Shown: positions 1 to 9,861, numbered from the stretch's first letter. The stretch is DNA of 44,978 nucleotides from Candidatus Paraprevotella stercoravium (GCA_944320795.1 CALUIU010000027.1:1-44978); one strand, 5' to 3'. The notes: generated by a model not told the origin, from the letters alone. Translations and numbers: made by a program.

Positions 1-134
1 CCGTAGATACGGGCCACACCGTCGCTCACCTGCAGAACGGTACCCACTTCGTCAAACTGAATCGAAGCATTGATGCCGCGCAACTGCTGGAGCAGCACTT
101 CTGAAATCTCGCTTGGTTTAATATTTTCAGGCAT
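1..134 (-). CDS. atpA: ATP synthase F1 subunit alpha (N-terminal fragment)
   Basis: Only the first 44 codons lie in the window; the gene runs off the left edge. The reverse strand from the ATG at 134 reads MPENIKPSEISEVLLQQL and continues through FDEVGTVLQVSDGVARIYG, the conserved start of the alpha-subunit beta-barrel domain. Alpha alternates with beta in the catalytic F1 head and carries the non-catalytic nucleotide sites. It is the last visible gene of the minus-strand atp operon, 43 bp after atpH. The family match is clear despite the truncation, which is caused by the window edge and not by mutation. Confidence 0.95.
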   Translation of the reverse strand, partial: MPENIKPSEISEVLLQQLRGINASIQFDEVGTVLQVSDGVARIY

Positions 135-177
135 AATAATTCATTCTGTTTTGTTTCAGAAAAGTCGTCAGCCTCAA

Positions 178-735
178 CTAAACGATTCTTCTGTTCTTGT
201 CAATAAACTGTTTCTTCACCCCTCGAAGCTGACTGGCCACACTGGCATCCACACGATGGAACTCCATGAGCAGAATATATCCGCCCAACAGTTCGGGATC
301 AACCTTTGTGTCAAATTCAATGGTTCCGGCCACTTTCCGGGTAATCAGTGCGCGCAAGGCATCCTTCGTTTCACGAGGCAGAGGAACCGCCGTAATCAGT
401 TTTCCGCGATGGATATTCTTTTCCGTACGATAAAGATCCATATAGGAATAAAAAATGAACAACAGCAGTTTTTCACGTCCTTTGTCCAACACCAGTTTCA
501 GGAAACGAGTCAGCTCTTCGCAAGTCACTCCCCTACGGGAAGCCTCTTCCAACAGAGCCTGTTTCTGACTTTTGTCTACCGTAGGATTTTCAAGAGCCAA
601 GCGCAGTTCGGGTACTTTCAAATAATGACGGATAAAGCCTTTCACCTGCTTGTAGACCAAATCTTCGTGATTACTGTCTTTGGCATAGGCAAGCAGCGCT
701 TTGGCATAACGTCTGGAAATTGCACCTGAATTCAT
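178..735 (-). CDS. atpH: ATP synthase F1 subunit delta
   Basis: A 185-residue protein of normal length for the delta (OSCP) subunit, which ties the top of F1 to the peripheral b stalk. The start MNSGAISRRYAKALLAYA is the typical N-terminal helix with the RYAKALL signature. The C-terminal part has the conserved pattern around DPELLGGYIL. It lies 5 bp after atpF and 43 bp before atpA in the same operon. No anomaly is seen. The product is soluble and acts at the inner face of the cytoplasmic membrane. Confidence 0.95.
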   Translation of the reverse strand: MNSGAISRRYAKALLAYAKDSNHEDLVYKQVKGFIRHYLKVPELRLALENPTVDKSQKQALLEEASRRGVTCEELTRFLKLVLDKGREKLLLFIFYSYMDLYRTEKNIHRGKLITAVPLPRETKDALRALITRKVAGTIEFDTKVDPELLGGYILLMEFHRVDASVASQLRGVKKQFIDKNRRIV

Positions 736-740
736 ATCTC

Positions 741-1244
741 TTATTTTTTAGATGCCGTTACCATTTCGTCGATCAGGCGGTTCACCAAGTCAAGTTGCTC
801 CTGTTCTGATTTCAAATCCTTGCGCAGAATTTTCTCGGCCACATCAACCGAAAGGATGGCTACCTGCTGGCGTATATCGTTCAAGGCACTTTCTTTCTCG
901 GCCACAATCTGCAGGCGCGTTTCTTCGAGCGCCTTCTGTGCCTCCAGCTGTGCCCGCACACGAGCTTCCTTAATCACCCGGTCACGGGTCTGTGAAGCCT
1001 CTTTCAGAATGCGGGTCTGCTCGTCACGCGCCTCTTTCAGCATGCGGTCGGTTTCCTCACGCACCTGTGCCAGCTGTTCGTTGGCCTGGCGGGCAGCCTC
1101 GAGCGACTGATCAATATACTTTTTCCGTTCTTCGACCATTCCGATGATCACGGGGAAGGCATACTTGGCCAGTATGAAAAATACAACCCCGAATATAATG
1201 ATCATCCAGAAAACGGTACCGGGATCCGGCGTTAATAATCCCAT
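741..1244 (-). CDS. atpF: ATP synthase Fo subunit b
   Basis: A 167-residue peripheral-stalk subunit. One N-terminal membrane segment (about residues 10-30, FWMIIIFGVVFFILAKYAF) is followed by a long charged coiled coil rich in Glu, Ala, Arg and Gln. This is the standard b-subunit layout: the helix anchors in the membrane, dimerises and reaches delta at the top of F1. A single b gene is present, with no second b-prime copy. It sits 17 bp after atpE and 5 bp before atpH. Confidence 0.95.
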   Translation of the reverse strand: MGLLTPDPGTVFWMIIIFGVVFFILAKYAFPVIIGMVEERKKYIDQSLEAARQANEQLAQVREETDRMLKEARDEQTRILKEASQTRDRVIKEARVRAQLEAQKALEETRLQIVAEKESALNDIRQQVAILSVDVAEKILRKDLKSEQEQLDLVNRLIDEMVTASKK

Positions 1245-1261
1245 ATTCTTAGGTTTCTAGA

Positions 1262-1516
1262 TTATAAGAACAATGTCAACAAACAAACGACAATGGCAAT
1301 CAGAGCCACACCCTCGACCAAAGCGGCCGCAATGATCATGTTGGTACGCAGATTGCCGGATTCTTTAGGTTGGCGTGCCATGGCATCCATTGCAGAACCA
1401 CCGATGCGACCGATACCCAGTCCGGCACCCAATACAGCGATACCTGCACCAATAGCTGCACCTAACTTACTAATACCTACTCCTGCTGCTGCTTGTAATA
1501 ATACTGATAGTAACAT
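1262..1516 (-). CDS. atpE: ATP synthase Fo subunit c (proteolipid)
   Basis: An 84-residue two-helix hairpin that forms the rotor ring. Helix 1 is Gly/Ala rich (GAGIAVLGAGLGIGRIGG), the polar loop contains ARQPKE, and helix 2 carries the ion-binding Glu in AAALVEGVALIA. The Glu is followed by Gly, and no Gln is present at the helix-1 site that typifies sodium-binding rings. I therefore infer proton coupling. It is 45 bp after atpB and 17 bp before atpF. The start MLLSVLLQAAAG is reasonable and could act as a short leader-like N-terminus. Confidence 0.95.
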   Translation of the reverse strand: MLLSVLLQAAAGVGISKLGAAIGAGIAVLGAGLGIGRIGGSAMDAMARQPKESGNLRTNMIIAAALVEGVALIAIVVCLLTLFL

Positions 1517-1561
1517 AATCTTCTGTTTTTAATTGTTTTGAATAAATATTTTTACCTTAAA

Positions 1562-2623
1562 TTATTTCTCTACGTGTTCGTGTTGGATACGCGACAGTCC
1601 GATAAACACGGAAGACAGCATGGTGAACACATAAGCCTGAATGAATGCCACCAGCAACTCCAGCGCGTCCATGAAAATTCCGAAAAGAACAGCCACAACC
1701 GTCATGGAACCGTTGATTACCGGACCGGCCTTGACTGTGATAAAGATGATGGCCACCAGACTGAGCACGGCGGCATGTCCGGCCATGATATTGGCAAACA
1801 GACGGATCATCAGCGCAAACGGCTTGGTAAAGATTCCGAAGAACTCAATCAATGGCATCATCGGTATGGGCACCTTCAGCCACGTCGGCACATCCGGCCA
1901 AAAGATATCCTTCCAATAAGTCTTGGTTCCATACACATTGGTCAAGATGAACGTACACAAAGCCAACACCATGGTTATGGCAATATTACCCGTCACATTG
2001 GCTCCTCCCGGGAAGATCGGAACCAGTCCCATCAGGTTATTGATCAGGATAAAGAAAAAGGCTGTCAGCAGATAAGGCGCGTAACGCTTGTAGTCCGGTC
2101 CGATACCTCCTTTGATGACATCGTCATGAATCATCAGAATGAGATACTCCATCATGCCCACTCCTCCTTTCGGTGCCCCTTGCGACACCTCATGGCGCTT
2201 ATACCACCGGGCGCAGGCCAGCATAATCCAGACCAGCAAAACGCTGTTGATCATCATGGCAAGCACATTTTTGGTAATGGAAATATCCCATGGGCGTATC
2301 TCATTGCCGGAAGCATCACGCTCAACGATCTTGTCCTTGTAGGCTCCCTCCCGGGCAATGTAAAGACCTTCATAAACGGCTCCATCCTCCAATCGTGCCG
2401 AAGAGAAGCAATGCCATCCGGTGCTGCTCTTGACGATGACCGGCAAAGGTATGCTCACTTTCTTATCACCCACAGTCACAATGTGCCATTCATATGCATC
2501 CTGTATGTGTCCGAACACTACTTCATTGACATCCACCGGTTGCGCCTCTTCCTCGGCACGGGCTCCGGCCGGAAGCATCAGCAGCCCCAAACACAGAATC
2601 AATAGTAAACGAATCTTTTTCAT
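1562..2623 (-). CDS. atpB: ATP synthase Fo subunit a, long Bacteroidetes form
   Basis: A 353-residue subunit a, the proton-channel stator beside the c ring. It begins with a signal-peptide-like segment (MKKIRLLLILCLGLLMLPAGARAEE) and a periplasmic region of about 120 residues, which makes it longer than the roughly 270-residue enterobacterial protein. The long N-terminus is typical of Bacteroidetes. Several membrane helices follow, with the conserved Arg segment near MIRLFANIMAGH and the C-terminal segment ALELLVAFIQAYVFTML. Its ATG overlaps the stop of the upstream membrane-protein gene by 4 bp, which suggests translational coupling. Confidence 0.95.
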   Translation of the reverse strand: MKKIRLLLILCLGLLMLPAGARAEEEAQPVDVNEVVFGHIQDAYEWHIVTVGDKKVSIPLPVIVKSSTGWHCFSSARLEDGAVYEGLYIAREGAYKDKIVERDASGNEIRPWDISITKNVLAMMINSVLLVWIMLACARWYKRHEVSQGAPKGGVGMMEYLILMIHDDVIKGGIGPDYKRYAPYLLTAFFFILINNLMGLVPIFPGGANVTGNIAITMVLALCTFILTNVYGTKTYWKDIFWPDVPTWLKVPIPMMPLIEFFGIFTKPFALMIRLFANIMAGHAAVLSLVAIIFITVKAGPVINGSMTVVAVLFGIFMDALELLVAFIQAYVFTMLSSVFIGLSRIQHEHVEK

Positions 2624-3033
2624 TCCTCAAACTTTCTTTGATATATTTGCTCAAACCTCACAAAGAACTCTGTTTCAAATACCAGAAACCCGATATAATA
2701 GAGGATGAAGGTTAAGAAGCATCTGGACACCGGTTCCTCACAAAGCAGACCGTAGAGCAATAGAAACAGCACGCTCAACAGGAGTTTCATGCATTTGGAA
2801 CCCAAATAGACCCAGATTAATTGTTTTACTTTATGGCTGCCGAAGAACTCAAACAGAAAAATGTAAATCAGTCCGTAGATATAGAAGAAAAGAGGAACCA
2901 GCGGAAAACCCGCAAAGTAGTATTCCGGACAACAGAGCCAGAACACACCGCGTCCCAACAAGGCCAAAACCAACGTCATCATCGTCAGCTTAATGATAAA
3001 GACCCTTCTTGTTTTCTTCCAGAACTGCATCAT
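2620..3033 (-). CDS. Small membrane protein of the atp operon (AtpI-like position)
   Basis: A 137-residue protein with about four hydrophobic segments, for example MTLVLALLGRGVFWLCC, PLFFYIYGLIYIFLFEF, KLLLSVLFLLLYGLL and CFLTFILYYIGFLVF. It lies between atpC and atpB, overlapping atpB by 4 bp and starting 13 bp after atpC. The position and size resemble AtpI-type ATP synthase assembly proteins, which help build the c ring, but I see no clear AtpI sequence motif. A hydrophobic gene is usual at this place in Bacteroides atp operons. Function in ATP synthase assembly is inferred from position only. Confidence 0.8.
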   Translation of the reverse strand: MMQFWKKTRRVFIIKLTMMTLVLALLGRGVFWLCCPEYYFAGFPLVPLFFYIYGLIYIFLFEFFGSHKVKQLIWVYLGSKCMKLLLSVLFLLLYGLLCEEPVSRCFLTFILYYIGFLVFETEFFVRFEQIYQRKFEE

Positions 3034-3046
3034 CTTTCTTTTGTTT

Positions 3047-3316
3047 TTAATCCTTGGCTTCAGTTATATGCTCCACACAAACAGACACGGTGTCGTGATT
3101 GACCTCTACAAATCCGCCAGACACCCCAAACCGGTAGGTGGTATCTCCGCCCTTGAATTTGAGCGTTCCGTCCGTCAGACTGGTGATTAAGGGAGCATGG
3201 CCGGGCAATACGGAGAACAGGCCGGAAGCTCCGGGGATCTCTACATAACGCACGTTACCCTCGAAAACGGTTTTCTCCGGCGAAACGACCTTGAGTGTCA
3301 ATAAATCCTTCTCCAT
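3047..3316 (-). CDS. atpC: ATP synthase F1 subunit epsilon, short form
   Basis: An 89-residue protein beginning MEKDLLTLKVVSPEKTVFEG, with the conserved PGASGLFSVLPGHAPLI motif of the N-terminal beta-sandwich. The family is often about 130-140 residues because of a C-terminal two-helix hairpin that inhibits ATP hydrolysis. Here the protein ends after the sandwich (GGFVEVNHDTVSVCVEHIT), so the inhibitory hairpin is absent. Short epsilon subunits are common in Bacteroidetes. It lies 7 bp after atpD and 13 bp before the small membrane protein. Confidence 0.93.
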   Translation of the reverse strand: MEKDLLTLKVVSPEKTVFEGNVRYVEIPGASGLFSVLPGHAPLITSLTDGTLKFKGGDTTYRFGVSGGFVEVNHDTVSVCVEHITEAKD

Positions 3317-3323
3317 AATCCTT

Positions 3324-4865
<1,542 letters not shown>

Positions 4866-4965
4866 TTAAATAATATTCTTTTTACCTTGTTTATCCTTTT
4901 TTCAGACTTCCCGAAAACTTTGTTGTTTCTGGTTATTTCCGTCTGATTTTTAATCTTTTCACACT

Positions 4966-4974
4966 GCAAAAGTA
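4966..4974 (-). promoter_or_regulatory. Probable -7 promoter element of the atp operon
   Basis: On the minus strand the bases read TACTTTTGC, matching the Bacteroides -7 consensus TAnnTTTG. The element is about 120 bp upstream of atpD. I see no convincing TTTG (-33) at the usual 19-base spacing, so the call rests on the -7 box. It lies 20 bases from a plus-strand -7 box, so the two divergent promoters would overlap. Confidence 0.55.
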
Positions 4975-4994
4975 GGAGTTTTTTTTCTTTTTGG

Positions 4995-5002
4995 TAAATT
5001 TG
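4995..5002 (+). promoter_or_regulatory. Probable -7 promoter element of the LysR gene
   Basis: TAAATTTG on the plus strand fits TAnnTTTG and ends 39 bases before the LysR ATG. A clear -33 TTTG at the expected distance is not seen. The closeness to the atpD promoter means a protein bound here could affect both genes. Confidence 0.45.
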
Positions 5003-5041
5003 AAAAATTAATTATTTTCATCCTTATCATTAATTTCGCTT

Positions 5042-5992
5042 ATGGAACTTACACCTCTGAAATACTTTTGCAAATTGTCGGAAGTGCTTTCATTTACAGA
5101 AGCATCCAAAGAACTATTCATCACACAAAGCACTTTATCACAGAGTATTAAACAACTAGAAGAGGAGCTGGGTGCTCCGCTCTTCGACCGGATAGGTAAA
5201 AAAATATATATTACTGAGGCCGGACAGAGTTTCTTGAACTATGCACGCAAGGCATTGGAAGAGATCTCGTCAGGCATTGAAGAAATCAAAGAAAAACAGC
5301 AGATCTTCAACGGCAAGATCCGCATTGGAGTAATTCATAGTCTATACCCGTTTATCAGCAGCTGCATCCTGAAATTCTCACGCCGTTATCCCGACGCGCA
5401 ACTATCCATCTATTATTCACATTCCATCCTGGAACTGGTAGAGATGGTCAGCAATAACGAACTGGATTTTGCGTTGAGTTACAAACCCGACGAAGTAGGT
5501 TCTGTTCTGGAAGTCCGCTCTTTTCTGAATTTTCCTCTATGCGTTATAGCGGCCAAAGACCATCCGGCAGCGGTAAGAAAAGTGTTCGATCTGAAAGATC
5601 TGAATGACTATCCTCTGGCTCTGTTCCCCAAAAACCTATACACCCGTAAGGTTATTGAAAGAATGTTGTTAAAACATCATATTAAAGTGCGGCCACAGGT
5701 AGAGGTGAACAGTACGACTATTCTGTTGGAGATGGTTGCTACAGGACATTGGATCTCCCTGCTGTCGCAGGATATTGCCCGCCACACGCCCGATTTGAAA
5801 TCCATCCCCATCAAAGGCAGCGGCGAATCCATGCAAGCAGCTTTTCTCTCTCTCAAAGGAAAAAAGAAATCCCTGCTTACAGAAAAATTCATCGACATGC
5901 TGAAAGAAATCCATCAGGAGGACAAACGTGAACGTATGAAAGAAAAAGAAACGCACCAGGCACAAAAGCTGGAGAATCATACAACAGAATAA
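5042..5992 (+). CDS. LysR-family transcriptional regulator
   Basis: A 316-residue LysR-type regulator. The winged helix-turn-helix is at about residues 5-65 (LKYFCKLSEVLSFTEASKEL, then the recognition segment ITQSTLSQSIKQLEEELG and LFDRIGKKIYITEAG). A linker helix and a periplasmic-binding-protein-like effector domain follow (from about residue 90, GKIRIGVIHSLYPFI). The C-terminal 30 residues are highly charged (EDKRERMKEKETHQAQKLE) and extend beyond the usual end of the fold. It is divergent from the ATP synthase operon, with 194 bp between the start codons. LysR proteins often control the divergent neighbour, but control of atp genes would be unusual. The effector is unknown; the sequence resembles CynR/CysB-like general LysR members only broadly. 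Confidence 0.93.
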   Translation: MELTPLKYFCKLSEVLSFTEASKELFITQSTLSQSIKQLEEELGAPLFDRIGKKIYITEAGQSFLNYARKALEEISSGIEEIKEKQQIFNGKIRIGVIHSLYPFISSCILKFSRRYPDAQLSIYYSHSILELVEMVSNNELDFALSYKPDEVGSVLEVRSFLNFPLCVIAAKDHPAAVRKVFDLKDLNDYPLALFPKNLYTRKVIERMLLKHHIKVRPQVEVNSTTILLEMVATGHWISLLSQDIARHTPDLKSIPIKGSGESMQAAFLSLKGKKKSLLTEKFIDMLKEIHQEDKRERMKEKETHQAQKLENHTTE

Positions 5993-6023
5993 AGAGATCT
6001 TGATTTCATTCTCTATAAATATA

Positions 6024-6070
6024 AAAAAGAGCCATATCTTCATCCTGTCACAGGAATCAGATATGGCTCT
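6024..6070 (-). terminator. Hairpin terminator between lysR and the outer-membrane protein gene
   Basis: The perfect 11-bp arms are at 6028-6038 and 6060-6070, with a smaller inner inverted repeat (CCTG/CAGG) in the loop. On the minus strand the stem is followed by six T residues, so it mainly serves the outer-membrane protein gene that ends at 6109. On the plus strand the downstream sequence is only weakly T rich. Confidence 0.75.
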
Positions 6071-6108
6071 GAGATTTTATTTATCTATTAAGATATATGC
6101 CGGACAGT

Positions 6109-7683
6109 TTAGAACTTAAAGCCCAAAGTCATGGCCACCTGATGACGGTTCAGATTCACATTTACCGGATCAAGAAGCGTAGTCGGGTCTCCCGTATAAT
6201 CCGGATCCGTTACGTAACTGTCATCAAAAGCATAAAAATCAGCAGACTGACTACGGAACTTATACACAAAATCCATATAAAAGTTCTTTTTCTTATATCC
6301 TATACCGAGAGTATAAAGATTAGCGTCAGACTTATTCATATAATCTGTATACGTACTATAGTTAAGAGCATAAGAATCCAGATACTGACTCATGCGCGCA
6401 GTCTGTTCATAAGCCGTTGAATAGTAATTATAACCAACACGTCCGGTCCAGCAGTCGGTCAGTTTAAATTCCATTCCGAACTTGAAATTATGACCGGTCT
6501 TGAGATTAACAGCCGCGTCCTCGTTCATGGCCTGATCTTCACGGGTTCCTCCCCAACTGTCATAGTCAACATAGCCCATATTAGTCAGACTGTAGTTTAC
6601 ATACTCGTACTCTGCGCCAATAGCGAAGAAATCTCCGATGGTATGTCCTGCACTGACACGCAACTTCCAGGGCGTACGGATTGTATAATTCAAATAATTA
6701 TCCTCCGGGCCATAATAACGATACAAATTGGCATTGTCATAAATGCCCTTAGAATCATAATGCGTATCTACATACATATCGCCAACAGTCTCCAGAGTAT
6801 AAAAAGTAGGAGTCTCTACAGCCAGTCCCAAACGGAATGCGGAATTCTCTATCGGACGCACGATAAAACCAAACTTGGCATTAACCCCATAGCCGCTGGT
6901 ACTTTGCATGGAATAGGCATTATAATCATAATAATTCCCGGCATTCTCATACAATTCCGTATAGAAAGACTCTGAATAATAATCAATATAATCCACTCCA
7001 AAGGTCACACCCAGATAGAAACGATCTTTCAGATTGGCAGAGAAGTTAAAGTCAAATCCCTGCAATGAGCCCTTGGTCACACGGGAAAACTGATTGCCTT
7101 GCGACGGCTGTCCAAAGAAAACCCCATCTTCTGTCTGATTCAACAAAAAGCCATCATAAGCCGTTGTCGCCAAGTCACCCGGAAAATAAAAGGTATCTCC
7201 TTCGGGCTCACCAAACAGATTGGTCAGACTGGCCAGCAGCTGTGTCTGGGAAAGACCCTTCGTATTTCTGTTGTCGGCCACAAAAGAGTGATCATAATTG
7301 GCCTTTTTCTGATAGTTTGCACTGAAATTCAGGTATTTCAATACCGGCCCCTTAATAGGCGCGCTTAAAACAAATCCCAGTTGATCCAGAGAAAAATGGG
7401 TAAAGTAATCATTCGGAGCACTCTTGTCCGCCTGCGTCATCACACTGATGGTTCCAGAAATATCATCTTTGCGAAAAAGACCGATACCGGCCGGATTGGA
7501 AGCAATCACTGACATGTCTGCTCCCAAAGCTCCTAATGCACCTCCCATACCCACATACCGGGCTGTACCATTCAGATCTGTTACCGAAGTCATTTGCTCA
7601 TTCACATAGGTATTCTGCGCAAAGGCTCCACCTGGCAGCAATAAAAGCACTGCCGCAAAGGCTCCATAATATCTATCTTTCAT
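6109..7683 (-). CDS. FadL/OmpP1-like outer-membrane beta-barrel protein
   Basis: A protein of about 524 residues with a signal peptide (MKDRYYGAFAAVLLLLPGGAFAQ). The conserved early segment GTARYVGMGGALGALGADMS, then ASNPAGIGLFR, is typical of the Bacteroides branch of the FadL/OmpP1 transport family. Many amphipathic beta strands follow, and the protein ends in Phe (LGFKF), as expected for Bam-assembled barrels. The FadL family moves hydrophobic molecules across the outer membrane; the substrate here is unknown. An ATG seven codons upstream at 7704 is also possible, but the signal peptide fits better from 7683. It follows the 342-residue exported protein closely (14 or 35 bp), so the two are probably one operon. 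Confidence 0.85.
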   Translation of the reverse strand: MKDRYYGAFAAVLLLLPGGAFAQNTYVNEQMTSVTDLNGTARYVGMGGALGALGADMSVIASNPAGIGLFRKDDISGTISVMTQADKSAPNDYFTHFSLDQLGFVLSAPIKGPVLKYLNFSANYQKKANYDHSFVADNRNTKGLSQTQLLASLTNLFGEPEGDTFYFPGDLATTAYDGFLLNQTEDGVFFGQPSQGNQFSRVTKGSLQGFDFNFSANLKDRFYLGVTFGVDYIDYYSESFYTELYENAGNYYDYNAYSMQSTSGYGVNAKFGFIVRPIENSAFRLGLAVETPTFYTLETVGDMYVDTHYDSKGIYDNANLYRYYGPEDNYLNYTIRTPWKLRVSAGHTIGDFFAIGAEYEYVNYSLTNMGYVDYDSWGGTREDQAMNEDAAVNLKTGHNFKFGMEFKLTDCWTGRVGYNYYSTAYEQTARMSQYLDSYALNYSTYTDYMNKSDANLYTLGIGYKKKNFYMDFVYKFRSQSADFYAFDDSYVTDPDYTGDPTTLLDPVNVNLNRHQVAMTLGFKF

Positions 7684-7717
7684 CTGTATTCCATTTTTAT
7701 GCATTTAACATAGAGTT

Positions 7718-8746
7718 TTAACGGGCACCGCGAGAAACTCTGCCACCGCGGGCACCTCCTCCAGAACCGCCACCTACCCGCACAGGCGTTGAACGCTCAA
7801 AAACCGGACGGGAATAAGAACTGTTGGTGCGTTCGGTTGAACGGCGCGGAATCACGACCCGTGAACTGCGGTTTGTGGTCCGTGCACTTCTTTGCGTGGT
7901 ATTAGTGGTATTAGAAGTACGCGCGCCACGTGTTGTCGTAGAGCGTCCGCTTGTATTTCGGCGTACGGTTGTACCTTGGACCGGACGACCGCTCGTTCTA
8001 CTCACCACACCGGTACGGCCCAAAGACGGACGGGGTGTGCGGTAAGTCGGATGCGGGCGATAATGTCCACCGGAATACACCGGCCAATAATGATGGTGAT
8101 GCCAGTAAGGGTAATGCCATCCCCAACTTATTCCAAAGCCCCAGCTCCAGGATGGATAGCCATAATGAAAGCCCCACCAGAAACCGGTCCGCCAGGGAGA
8201 ATAATAATATGGATTCCAAACTGTGGGAAAAGCATACGCATAAAAACCGTCATCGTAAACATTCCAGTATATGGAATTCGGACCATAACACAGATCCCAA
8301 TACAATGGACTGCTCACAGGAACACCGACTGTAGGTGAACGGAAAGCCAAGATACGTTTGGCGTATTCATAATCTTCTTCCGATCCGTCAAAGCCATCAA
8401 CCCACTGTCCGTCTTCTTCCTCTTCTTCCACATTCTGTTCAGACACCCAAACACTATCCGGTTCACTGAAACGATAACGCCGGTTATATTCATCCACATC
8501 ACGCACTTCACCGGTTTCTTCCTGATCTACAAAAGTAAAGGAATATCCCGGCGAACTCTTTATTTTCAGTTCGCGAGTAGTCGTCACCGTCTGCTCTGTC
8601 GCTTTTTTTGCCGGCTGTTCTTCCACCTTTTCCGGCTGTGTTTTCTTTTTGGGGATAAAGTACATGTCATCCTGCGCTCTCAGGGAAAGCGGCACCAAAC
8701 CTAGCCCAAGCGCAAATAATACCCATATTCTGTTCTTCATAATCAT
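7718..8746 (-). CDS. Exported low-complexity protein rich in Trp/Tyr/His/Gly then Arg/Ser/Thr
   Basis: A 342-residue protein not assignable to a named family by eye. It has a signal peptide (MKNRIWVLFALGLGLVPLSLRAQ; start at 8746, or at 8740 for the second Met). A Lys/Glu-rich stretch and an acidic segment (VSEQNVEEEEEDGQWVDGFD) follow. A strongly aromatic block comes next at about residues 150-225, with many W, Y, F, G and H (GFWWGFHYGYPSWSWGF, YPYWHHHHYWPVY). The last 110 residues are a basic Arg/Ser/Thr/Gly tail (SGRSTTTRGARTSNTTNTTQ, ending GGRVSRGAR). It is first in a two-gene unit with the FadL-like barrel, behind a good promoter. An envelope structural or nucleic-acid- or polysaccharide-binding role is possible but unproven. 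Confidence 0.85.
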   Translation of the reverse strand: MIMKNRIWVLFALGLGLVPLSLRAQDDMYFIPKKKTQPEKVEEQPAKKATEQTVTTTRELKIKSSPGYSFTFVDQEETGEVRDVDEYNRRYRFSEPDSVWVSEQNVEEEEEDGQWVDGFDGSEEDYEYAKRILAFRSPTVGVPVSSPLYWDLCYGPNSIYWNVYDDGFYAYAFPTVWNPYYYSPWRTGFWWGFHYGYPSWSWGFGISWGWHYPYWHHHHYWPVYSGGHYRPHPTYRTPRPSLGRTGVVSRTSGRPVQGTTVRRNTSGRSTTTRGARTSNTTNTTQRSARTTNRSSRVVIPRRSTERTNSSYSRPVFERSTPVRVGGGSGGGARGGRVSRGAR

Positions 8747-8765
8747 CTTATATTAAGTACCTATG

Positions 8766-8796
8766 CAAATATAGAATATAAGCAGTTGCAAGCAAA
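8766..8796 (-). promoter_or_regulatory. Bacteroides-type promoter with -33 and -7 boxes
   Basis: On the minus strand TTTG (8793-8796) is followed after exactly 19 bases by TATATTTG (8766-8773). Both boxes and their spacing match the published Bacteroides sigma-ABfr consensus (TTTG, about 19 bases, TAnnTTTG). It lies about 20 bp before the ATG at 8746 and should drive the exported protein and the FadL-like barrel. Confidence 0.8.
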
Positions 8797-8847
8797 AAAA
8801 AAAGATGTAATAAAAGTTATACAACAATCATTTGAGTAAAATTTTAG

Positions 8848-8855
8848 TATCTTTG
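8848..8855 (+). promoter_or_regulatory. Probable -7 element of prmA
   Basis: TATCTTTG matches TAnnTTTG and ends 35 bases before the prmA start. A TTTG at 8831-8834 is only 13 bases upstream, shorter than the usual spacing, so the -33 assignment is uncertain. Confidence 0.55.
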
Positions 8856-8890
8856 TTTGAACATTTTATTCACAATAAATTTAGCAGATC

Positions 8891-9739
8891 ATGAAATATG
8901 TTGAAGTTATCTTCCAACTGAATCCGTGGAACGAAGCTGCTTCGGATATATTGGCGGCCCTTTGCGGCGACATGGGATTCGAAACCTTTGTAACAGAAGA
9001 ACCTCTGATAAAAGGCTACATCCAGAAGAGTTGCTTCGAAGAGCAGCAATTACGCGACACACTGGATTATTTCCCGATGCCGGAGGTTACAATCACCTAT
9101 AGTGCCGCAGACGCAGAGGACAAAGACTGGAATGAGGAATGGGAAAAAAACGGATTTGAACCGATCATTATCGGATCAGAACTTACCGTGCAGGGCATCG
9201 GACACAATTGTAATCCAAACACCCGATATGAAATTCAACTTGACCCGAAAATGGCATTCGGTACCGGAAGCCACGAAACCACATACATGATTCTGGAGCA
9301 ACTGCTCACCATGGACCTGAGCGGAAAGCAAGTACTGGATGCCGGATGCGGCACCGGTGTATTGGGTATTATGACCGCACTCAAGGGAGCAGAAAAAGTA
9401 ATGGCATATGACATTGACGAATGGAGTGTAAATAACACGCGCACCAATTGCATGCTGAACCATGTAGAAAATATTACAGTACATGAAGGTGACGCTTCCG
9501 TATTGCAGAACCTGAAAGAACAGTTTGACCTGGTATTGGCAAACATCAACCGAAATATACTGGTTGCGGATATGCCCCATTTTGCACGTGTGCTGAAAAG
9601 TGGCGGTCAGCTGATTCTAAGCGGTTTTTATATGGAAGATATTGACCAACTGATACAGACTGCAGAGAAATTGGATATGCGGCAAGAACTGCAGAAGGAC
9701 AGAAACGGCTGGGCCTGTCTGGTGCTTTCAAAGAAATAG
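8891..9739 (+). CDS. prmA: Ribosomal protein L11 methyltransferase
   Basis: A 282-residue class I SAM-dependent methyltransferase of normal PrmA length. The N-terminal substrate-binding domain (about residues 1-95) starts MKYVEVIFQLNPWNEAASDI. The central PrmA signature FGTGSHETTYMILEQL precedes motif I, VLDAGCGTGVLGIMTALKGA. Motif IV, LANINRNIL, fits the N-[IP]-x-x-x-[IL] methyltransferase pattern. PrmA methylates amino groups of ribosomal protein L11 in the cytoplasm. It is monocistronic here, with a long hairpin after it and a convergent neighbour. Confidence 0.95.
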   Translation: MKYVEVIFQLNPWNEAASDILAALCGDMGFETFVTEEPLIKGYIQKSCFEEQQLRDTLDYFPMPEVTITYSAADAEDKDWNEEWEKNGFEPIIIGSELTVQGIGHNCNPNTRYEIQLDPKMAFGTGSHETTYMILEQLLTMDLSGKQVLDAGCGTGVLGIMTALKGAEKVMAYDIDEWSVNNTRTNCMLNHVENITVHEGDASVLQNLKEQFDLVLANINRNILVADMPHFARVLKSGGQLILSGFYMEDIDQLIQTAEKLDMRQELQKDRNGWACLVLSKK

Positions 9740-9813
9740 TTCTATATCCAAAATCATATTGTCTGTTTTTTTTACCTAAAAACGATAGCAAAAAATAAAG
9801 CTGAAACACCCAA

Positions 9814-9859
9814 AAAAAATCGTCAGGACGATTTGATTATTTCGTCCTGACGATTTTTT
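9814..9859. terminator. Strong bidirectional hairpin terminator after prmA
   Basis: The perfect 18-bp arms are at 9814-9831 and 9842-9859, with a 10-base loop. The stem is bordered by A residues on the left and T residues on the right, so it can end transcription on both strands between convergent prmA and the FadL-family gene. Confidence 0.85.
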
Positions 9860-9861
9860 CA

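Noticed and set aside
70-729. Long plus-strand reading frame opposite atpH
   Set aside because: It is the complement of a well-recognised delta-subunit gene and has no motif of its own; the same holds for the long plus-strand frame opposite atpB and the long minus-strand frame opposite ettA.
3047-3316. Truncated epsilon subunit as a broken gene
   Set aside because: Short epsilon subunits lacking the C-terminal hairpin are normal in Bacteroidetes, and the stop is followed by an intact operon.
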